64,000 bases of DNA from the NCBI GenBank assembly GCA_037178975.1, contig JASJZH010000004.1, forward strand, positions 558,001 to 622,000. The letters are read 5' to 3'. Shown one piece after another: positions 57,297 through 64,000 of this stretch. The DNA is from Oscheius tipulae. Lineage: Eukaryota > Nematoda > Chromadorea > Rhabditida > Rhabditidae. Below the pieces are notes generated by a model that had not been told where the DNA came from, did not search any database, and was given only the letters and a program-made list of their open reading frames with translations. Position 1 is the first letter of the stretch; every line of letters starts with the position of its first letter. The position numbers and the translations under genes are program-made.

Positions 57297-60200
57297 TCAG
57301 GTCCATTTGATCACTTTGGCCTCGCACAGTATGACCAGGACGAAGAAGACTCCATAGCTGAGGAACAGAGCCATGGCATGGTACTTGGAGCTGCGGAATC
57401 GGAAGACGAAGATTGCTGGAAATTGGGAGTTTTGCGACGATTGTCCACCGGTGAATGATTTCAGTCATTAGATGGTTTTTATCAGGTTTTGATGGAACAA
57501 AAAAAAATTGGAATTTCGAGTTGAGCCACACGGAAGCAAATTTGCTATCTTTTTTTCGGATAATATGCTACAAGAACTGTTTCTTATCGTATGAATCTTC
57601 TTTTCAAGTTTAGAAAACGAAGTTAGTTGGAATTAGAATGGTGAGGAGCCTATACCAGATATTTTCTTAACTTTCTTCAGAAGCAAAAGCTTGTTCAGAG
57701 ACTGTTTCTCTCATTTTTTGAATACCCCCATTTTGTCGCTCTGTCTCTGTCACTATCAGTTCGAAAATTCTATTGTGATCTTTATACCGTTCTCTGAGGC
57801 CCCAGTTTCTGATAAAACTCACCGATAAGCGACATTGCCAGGGATGCAAACAGGAAAATGACTACGAAGTGAAGAGCGGAAGAGAAGGAGACCTAAAGAC
57901 TACTGTTTTCTGGTGTAAGATCAGTAACAGACCTCAATGATGGTTCCCTTGGCCTTGGCGATGGTGAAGGACAGCCCGAAGCCCATGAGAAGGTCTGGAA
58001 AGTTTTGTGTTTCGCAATAAGTTTTTATCGCGCTGAAAGTCAGACAATTGAAATACCCGCTTGAATTTTTCTTTTATCCATTCAATAGAACAGAAACATT
58101 ACCTCCAAATTCATCTTCTCTCCCCGCTGAACAAACAATTTTCTCCCATCAGTGTCTCCCCCCTACGTGCTGGCAAATGCACCAGGCGGAGTGAACAAAC
58201 TCTCTCCCCGAAACGTTCCACGACAGTGGGGGCTTAGCTCAGTGGTAGAGCGCCTGATCCGCAATCAGGAAGTCACGGGTTCAAACCCCGTAGCCTCCAT
58301 AGGTTTTTGCTTTTTTCTTTTGTGATCCGGCAATCGAATCGGCTTCTTTTTCTCAGGTTTCAGCAATGCTTACCATTGAAAAAGCTCAGTTGTTGCTATT
58401 TTCGAAGTTCACTTTATTGCAACACTTATTTCACCCACGAAAAATGAGTATGTAAAGTACCGGTTACAATAAATGGCATTCTATGTTTCCCTCATGCGTC
58501 TTGTAGACTTTGTAAGTCTTGTGATGTTTCTCTACAGGCACTAAGTAAAAAATCTGAAAAAAAATCCATCCAACAGTTCAATGAAACTCTCAATGCGCTC
58601 GTAGTAGCCAGAGCATGTTTGTGACTTTTTTGCTTCACTACGAGTATGTATACCTCTGAAACTAACAAACACAATAGTTGAGCGTACGTACTACGGCTAG
58701 TTTCTATCGACTCTGTGCCAAAAATCGTTTCACTTTTCAACATCAAGCTATATAAAAACTTCTTAGAACATGGTTCTCCTGCTCCAGGCTCGAAAAATCC
58801 AAAAACTCACTGAAAAGAGGTCCTCCCGTAGCTGCAGCCATGGCCATCCTCGGATATCCCTGCTTCACCACAGCTAGGTCGGCAATCATGTCTCCGAGAC
58901 TATTGCTCCAGGCCAGGATTGTCATGCCGAGGATCTCGAAACTCAATCCGGACATGACACCCACCATGGTGATAATGTTGACGATCTCGGAGGCGGTCAG
59001 GTAGATCCATGCCACGGCTAGGACAAAGCCCGTGTAGCAGGCAACTTCCTTGTGGTAGCGGGGAGGAGTGTCCATTCGAGTGAAGAGAATGATGAGGAGG
59101 ATGAGGATGGCAGAAATGGCAAAGCCGTAGACATAGAGACCGGGAGAACCGTGGAAGGGAGAGGTGGTGAGCACTTGAAAGGAGTCGTTTGTTCTGTCTC
59201 TGTCTCTGAACTCACTATGTATAGCAAACAGCAAAAACTGTGGTGCTATTAAGCAGTAGAAGAGTACGACAGGCTTGGACCAGCCATCCTCATGACGTGG
59301 AATAGTGGCTTTCAGTATGACTTGGGTCGGGACACGGAGAATGTACATGAAGCGGGCCACCTTTCCCGACTCGTTCCAGTCCTCAGTGCTGGGCCATGGA
59401 TTCAAATGAATAGCCAGATCCTTGGGTATATCACTCCACTTCCAGGACTTTGAGAAGGTGGGAGGTAGTTCTGGAATTTCAGTTTAAATAATTTTATGTT
59501 TTAAGTGGGCTACTAAACATAGTAGATCGTTCACTACACTAGAAACCTACCATCTTCCTCCCCCAGAGGAGCATCTCCTCTGTCGTAGACATGATTATGG
59601 AGCACGATCACATCCTCGCTCTCCGGAGGGTCTTCGTCATCTTCCTCGCCGGCCGCTGAAAACTGAATTTTATTTTTCTTCTCAAAGATCAATCAATGTT
59701 TCACCTGTAACATGAAAAAGAGCGTCTAGTTTGAATAAATATTGATGGACCGTCAGTGAGCACACCAAAAGGTGGAAAGTTTTGGCATGTCAAGGATTTA
59801 GTTGACAAGTTAGCGGGACGCCTGTCCCAAAAAGCTGACAAGTGGTTTCATGGCAAGAGACAAGGGGACAAGCTAGCTGTGGAGGAAACAGCTACTAGGA
59901 TCTTGCCCATTTATATTCTGGGCTTGAAACAACAAACGACCGTAAGCGGAATTTCACCTATTGTTTGAAGTACCCTCGACGCTTAACAAACACAAATTGA
60001 TCATTTACATTCTATATCGCCTTGAAACAAAATGAACTCACAATAACTCTCCGACTCCGTATTCTGCGCCTGATCCTCGACGTCGTCCACGAATTTCAGT
60101 TCCGGAACCTTGTCCAGGTCGAGACTTTCAATCGTGAAGACCCCCGGCTCCGGAAATGGGACAACAGAAAGCGACTCGGCTCTTTTGGTCGAGGCGTGAC

Positions 60201-62733
60201 GTGAACTGTGGTGACTTCGACGTCGACTGCTGTGATGCCTGGCCTTGGAACTCAGACGGGAGCGTCTACTGCCCTGGACATGAACTTGTCGCCGTTTGTA
60301 CTTGTTCAGCAGCATAGAACCGACTATGACCACGGCTAGGTAGAGGACATAGATGCCGAGGTAGACTGAAAGTTTTGTTCTTTTCTGCTTTCAGCCTGAC
60401 TGTGTTCCGGGTTCAGTTTTTGTACTTTGTAGCGTTCGTGTTGAAAACTTATCGTGGTTTGTGCTGCATGTAAAGCAACGTTTGGGGCAGTAACGTTCTG
60501 GATTCAGTTCGAAAATATATAGTCGCTTACATGTTTGCCTCTTTTGAAAACTATTCTTTTGACCGTTTGCGTCTATAAAATACATAGTAATAAACCTACC
60601 CAAGGGCTCGTAGAGCAGGACTGTGTCACCACGAAGAAACACGAATAGGATCCAGCCGACTGCTACCAGGTAGAAGATCAGATCTCGGATGAGCCCGAAC
60701 TTGTGGATACGGAATGGCTTCGAGTAGAAGATTATAGTTCCCAGGACACAGGTTGTCACGAAAAGACCGCCTCCTGGAAAGAAGTTGATACTTTCAGTTT
60801 GCTGAATGTCTGCTATATCGGTGACTCCAACATACCCAATAAAGCTCCCAGTGCCAGATCCGCCTTGGGCTTTGGTGTTGAGAGGATTGAGGCGATTGAA
60901 CCAAATATATCCGGCGCACCGTTTCCGAAGGCCATGAATGTTACTCCCTGTAAATCTACTTTTTTAGGGTCTCAAAAACACTGTAAAAACAGTTAAAACG
61001 CTACATTTCAACCAGGCACCTCACAAACGTCAGAGGAGCAGTGGCGCGCCCAAGTCTGAACGTTCTAGGTTTTACGAGTTGTAGCTTTGGCATACGACTT
61101 TTCTTCAATGCATACTCGAAAAAGTTACCAACCCCTGTAAATACACTTATTTGTGGGTCAAAAACACTATATTTTAGCCGGGAAACAAAAGACGGAAATT
61201 GTTCTAAAAATATGTTTCATCTAGACCTTACTTATTGGCGACCGATGGTTTTGTAATTCGATAGACGCTCTTGCATAAATAAATAAACAAAATGTTTTGC
61301 TTAGAAACTTAATGATGAAACGGTTATCAAGCAGGACTAAAACAAAAAATGTTTCACCGAACTATTATCATCACTAAAGAAAATAAACCAATAAGCTAAG
61401 GTAAGCCAAATTTTACAATTCAACAATTGTTTTGAGGATGTTTCTACACAGCTTTGGAAGCATAGCCAGACTATAAAACGGCCTTTAGTACCAATGGAAC
61501 TTACAGCGATACTCTCCGAGATTCTCAGATGCGCCACTATGGCTGCAATGTTCGGAGAGAAGAACTCATCAGCTGCAGTGGAAATGTGAAGGAAGAGGAC
61601 GAGGAGCAAGATAACAGCTGCCAAGATAATGAAGATCTAGAAAATTGCATACTTAAGATCCAGAAAGAATGAAAACCTTTGCAGCAACATTGTGGCTACA
61701 GGTTACATAACGTGACCAAAGCAGATAGCCTCCTCCTTCGCAGTTGTCCTGGTTCTCGATCACGTACTGGCACTTCTCTAGATGGAAAGTTAAGATGGAA
61801 AGTTTTTGTATTTCACGGGGATGATAATAGCCAAGGTTGAGGTAACATTTTGCTAAGATCCTTGTGAAGATTTAAAGCAAAAAAACTCTGCTCCACTAGC
61901 TTCTGGAGAAATGATGATTCTCTGGGTACTAAAGTCAAACCCGCTAAAATATGTTTCATGATTTTAGTATACTCACGCTATTAGAAAAATAAGTAGTATT
62001 GTGAAAAATTTCTTGTAAGACGTATCGGATCTACAATATTTCTCTCTTTTCCTTCACTTCTACTGCTTTGTCTCATTGCTAGTCAAAAATGCTTTAGTTA
62101 GAGCCTTTATATCCAAAAGAACAGAAGAAGTATCAGGCGACAGGAGAAACGTAAAATGCGTATAAAGTATGTTTTAACACTAGAGCATCAGCAGACCAAA
62201 CACGAATTTTCTAATCATTCTACACCAGCAGTTATATAGAATAATGTGTATATGTATAAAAATGTTTCACCACTGATATCTCTCTTTGATGTATACCCTG
62301 GTCTTGAGGGTCGAGCATTGAAAAGATGTTTTTCCATAAAGCACTTCCTCATTCCGAGAATGATTATTGCTTCCCGATTTGTAATTTGCTGTTTCAGTAC
62401 AACTTGGGGTGTATGATGTACAGTAGACCATTTGCGTTCTCTCTGCCTCTTTCTGCCTCTATCTCTATTTCTCTATTTCTGTCTCTCTCTGTCTCTCCAT
62501 TTCTTTGTTATTCTGTCTCTGCTTTCCGTCTTCTTGTATCTTTCAAAAAACTCACGCTGTCCTGTCCATTCCTTACGAATCACACATGTATCGTCATCAG
62601 TCGGAATTCCTGTGGGGCCCAATCCCGACGGCTGACCGTAATTATAGGACGGTGGGTATTGATAGTTTTGTCCTCCGGCCAGAATAAAAAGTGCCAGAAG
62701 AGGCAGAAGGAGTCGAAGGAGCATCCCAGACAA
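57297..62733 (-). CDS. NCLX-type sodium/calcium exchanger (SLC8B1/SLC24A6 family)
   Basis: Twelve exons (62556-62733, 61677-61777, 61505-61636, 60836-60947, 60600-60773, 60042-60365, 59551-59655, 59216-59470, 58811-59173, 57933-57994, 57823-57892, 57297-57415) join in frame to 664 residues. A signal peptide is followed by the family's Cys motif (CQYVIENQDNCEGGGYLLW). The alpha-1 repeat holds VTFMAFGNGAPDIFGS (GNGAPD at about 145-150). The alpha-2 repeat holds TILAWSNSLGDMIADLAVVK then GYPRMAMAAATGGPLF (SNSLGD at about 550-555; the family usually has GNS-GD). A His/Arg/Ser-rich and acidic cytoplasmic loop of about 150 residues lies between. About eleven hydrophobic segments are visible. Members exchange calcium for sodium or lithium, in mitochondria or other membranes; location cannot be read here. 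The 42-nt gap 59174-59215 is stop-free and may be retained. A tRNA gene lies in intron 57995-58810. Confidence 0.92.
58228..58299 (+). tRNA. tRNA-Ala (anticodon CGC)
   Basis: The 72-nt cloverleaf is complete. The acceptor stem GGGGGCT pairs with AGCCTCC and contains G3:U70, the alanine identity pair. The D arm is GCTCAGTGGTAGAGC, the anticodon stem CCTGA/TCAGG, and the T arm ACGGGTTCAAACCCCGT, with discriminator A at 58299. The seven-base anticodon loop is TCCGCAA, giving CGC at 34-36. Position 33, almost always U, is C. The gene lies in an NCLX intron on the opposite strand. Confidence 0.9.
58304..58308 (+). terminator. RNA polymerase III terminator of the tRNA
   Basis: TTTTT five bases after the tRNA, followed by a second T run (TTTTTTC) at about 58311. 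Confidence 0.75.
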
Positions 62734-63981
62734 AAGATCAACTGACTGTCGACGGAAACCGTTCGACTCCCGCCTCCCCCCTCGCTAGGCACAATTAATC
62801 TCATTGGCAAGCCTAACTGTTTGGCAAATAAAAGTTTAGGGTTGATTCAGAAAAAAAAGTGCAGACTGAGGGTAGTACTGTAGGATTGGCAAAGTTTAGC
62901 GAATACTGGTTTTCATAAACATTTCTTCCGATTTGAGTAGTTTCTAAACCTCACTGTAGACTATATGGATTCGGAATCGTAGCCATTTCTGATTTTGTAC
63001 TATCTGTCTCTAACAAGACGACCACGGAACTTGAGACAGACAGAGAGTCAGAGATAGAGAGACAGTGAGACAGAAAAAAAGAGAGATAATGAGGTAGGAA
63101 GATAGAGAGGCAGTTGTTCTTCTCTACACGAAAAAAGCAGTTCACTGAAATATGAAAATTACTGAAATCCCCAATGTGCTGTCTAAGAAAGAACAACATT
63201 GAACCTCTCTAGCCCTGCTTTGATGCTGTGAGTGAAACATGACACAAAGTTACAATAATAGTCGAAACTCTGAGAAATACAGGAAGGTAATTTGGGTTAG
63301 CAATTTGCTTGGAATGATAGCGCAACCCAAATCGTCTTCAATTGCTTGGTCATGGACGTAAAAAGACAGGAAACGTTGAATAAGACCATCAGTCAGATCA
63401 GAAAATGGTTTCGTCACGCCACTTCAGACCATATAGAATAGTTGAAACATGAATGCTTTGTAGCCTAAATTGACTAAATTTCTATGTTTTATGTAAGCAA
63501 CCATCGTCTGATAACTTCTACACGTGAAAGTAATCATCCAGAGAAGCACAAAAGAGAACTGACTTTCCTAAGGAGTGCAGAAATCCTGTCAAAAGATCGC
63601 CAATGAATTCAGCTGTACACCCAAATCTTTAGCCCTGCCTTTATACTAGAAGTAAAAAAAGACTTTCAAAAACTTATTAGAATTATGATGAGATGGAACT
63701 TTAGGGCTGGAAGGCTCTTATGTTTATCGTATTGCTTAGAATAGCAAAAAAAATCCCGAGTATGTTCCAACCAGGTTTGTTGATTCTGGGTCGCGCTACA
63801 ATCAGTTCCTTGTATAGTGCAGATATAATGTACGGAATAGTTACTGGATTGAAATATATCGAGAGAATATATCAAGAAGACATTTCCAGTCTCCCTCTCT
63901 CCCTCTCCATGAATTGGTACTACAGCAAGTTGAAATCGAACGAAATTGATTTCGGCGCGGCGCGACCCAGCATTTCAGCAA
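62734..63981. other. Intergenic upstream of the exchanger gene
   Basis: No supported gene. It contains an AGACAGAG minisatellite at about 63030-63090 and copies of the TGAAACAT motif at 63233 and 63442. The promoter of the NCLX gene should lie in the first few hundred bases. A CT-rich minisatellite on the + strand at 62440-62525 lies at the start of its first intron. Confidence 0.4.
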
Positions 63982-64000
63982 ATGTGGCTCCAACCGCAAT
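63982..64000 (+). CDS. Possible first codons of a gene continuing past the window
   Basis: GCATTTCAG ends at 63978 and an ATG follows three bases later (MWLQPQ to the edge). This is the same arrangement as the start sites at 4029, 23101 and 39224. The sequence just before is GC-rich. Only the start context supports the call. Confidence 0.3.

Overview
The window is animal nuclear DNA, almost certainly from a nematode. Every gene is split by introns with GT donors and pyrimidine-TTTCAG acceptors. Many introns are very short (about 34-48 nt). Several start codons sit directly behind a splice-acceptor-like TTTCAG, as expected for spliced-leader trans-splicing. The gene content also fits nematodes: a CHK/DUF1679 kinase-like protein, a bestrophin, an srGAP without SH3 domain, C-type lectins, an NCLX-type exchanger and low-complexity secreted proteins. 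I cannot name the species. Exons were joined by hand from reading-frame phase and family resemblance; each full model below stays in frame from start to stop.

Layout. 1-95: the 3' end of an unidentified gene. 4029-9297 (+): CHK kinase-like protein with a degenerate catalytic loop. 10688-15414 (+): bestrophin chloride channel. 15415-23100: 7.7 kb without a convincing gene, ending in an array of six 19-bp sites in alternating orientation. 23101-35152 (+): F-BAR/RhoGAP protein (srGAP) with a decayed non-LTR retrotransposon antisense in one intron. 36409-37698 (-): secreted protein with two C-type lectin domains, beside a damaged copy at 37830-38611 (-). 39224-39809 (+): small oxidoreductase-like protein (OXLD1). 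40038-41842 (-): calcium-independent phospholipase A2 with ankyrin-like N-terminus. 42741-43450: inverted-repeat element holding an exact 310-bp tandem duplication. 45264-55271 (+): a 27-exon gene for a predicted 1,728-residue secreted low-complexity protein. 55435-56247 (-): small single-pass membrane protein. 56552-56965 (+): Thr-rich open stretch. 57297-62733 (-): NCLX-type sodium/calcium exchanger, with a tRNA-Ala gene on the opposite strand inside an intron.

The genes look like an ordinary mixed gene neighbourhood and not one pathway. I see no bacterial-style operon, CRISPR array or defence cassette. The most unusual items are the six-site array, the 27-exon secreted protein (a long run of symmetric phase-1 exons, two predicted GC-AG introns, and a second open frame through its 3' exons), the lectin copy that has lost a splice acceptor, and the tRNA-Ala with C instead of U at position 33. 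Noncoding DNA is rich in AGACAGAG-type minisatellites, foldback elements and a recurrent TGAAACAT/ATGTTTCA motif.
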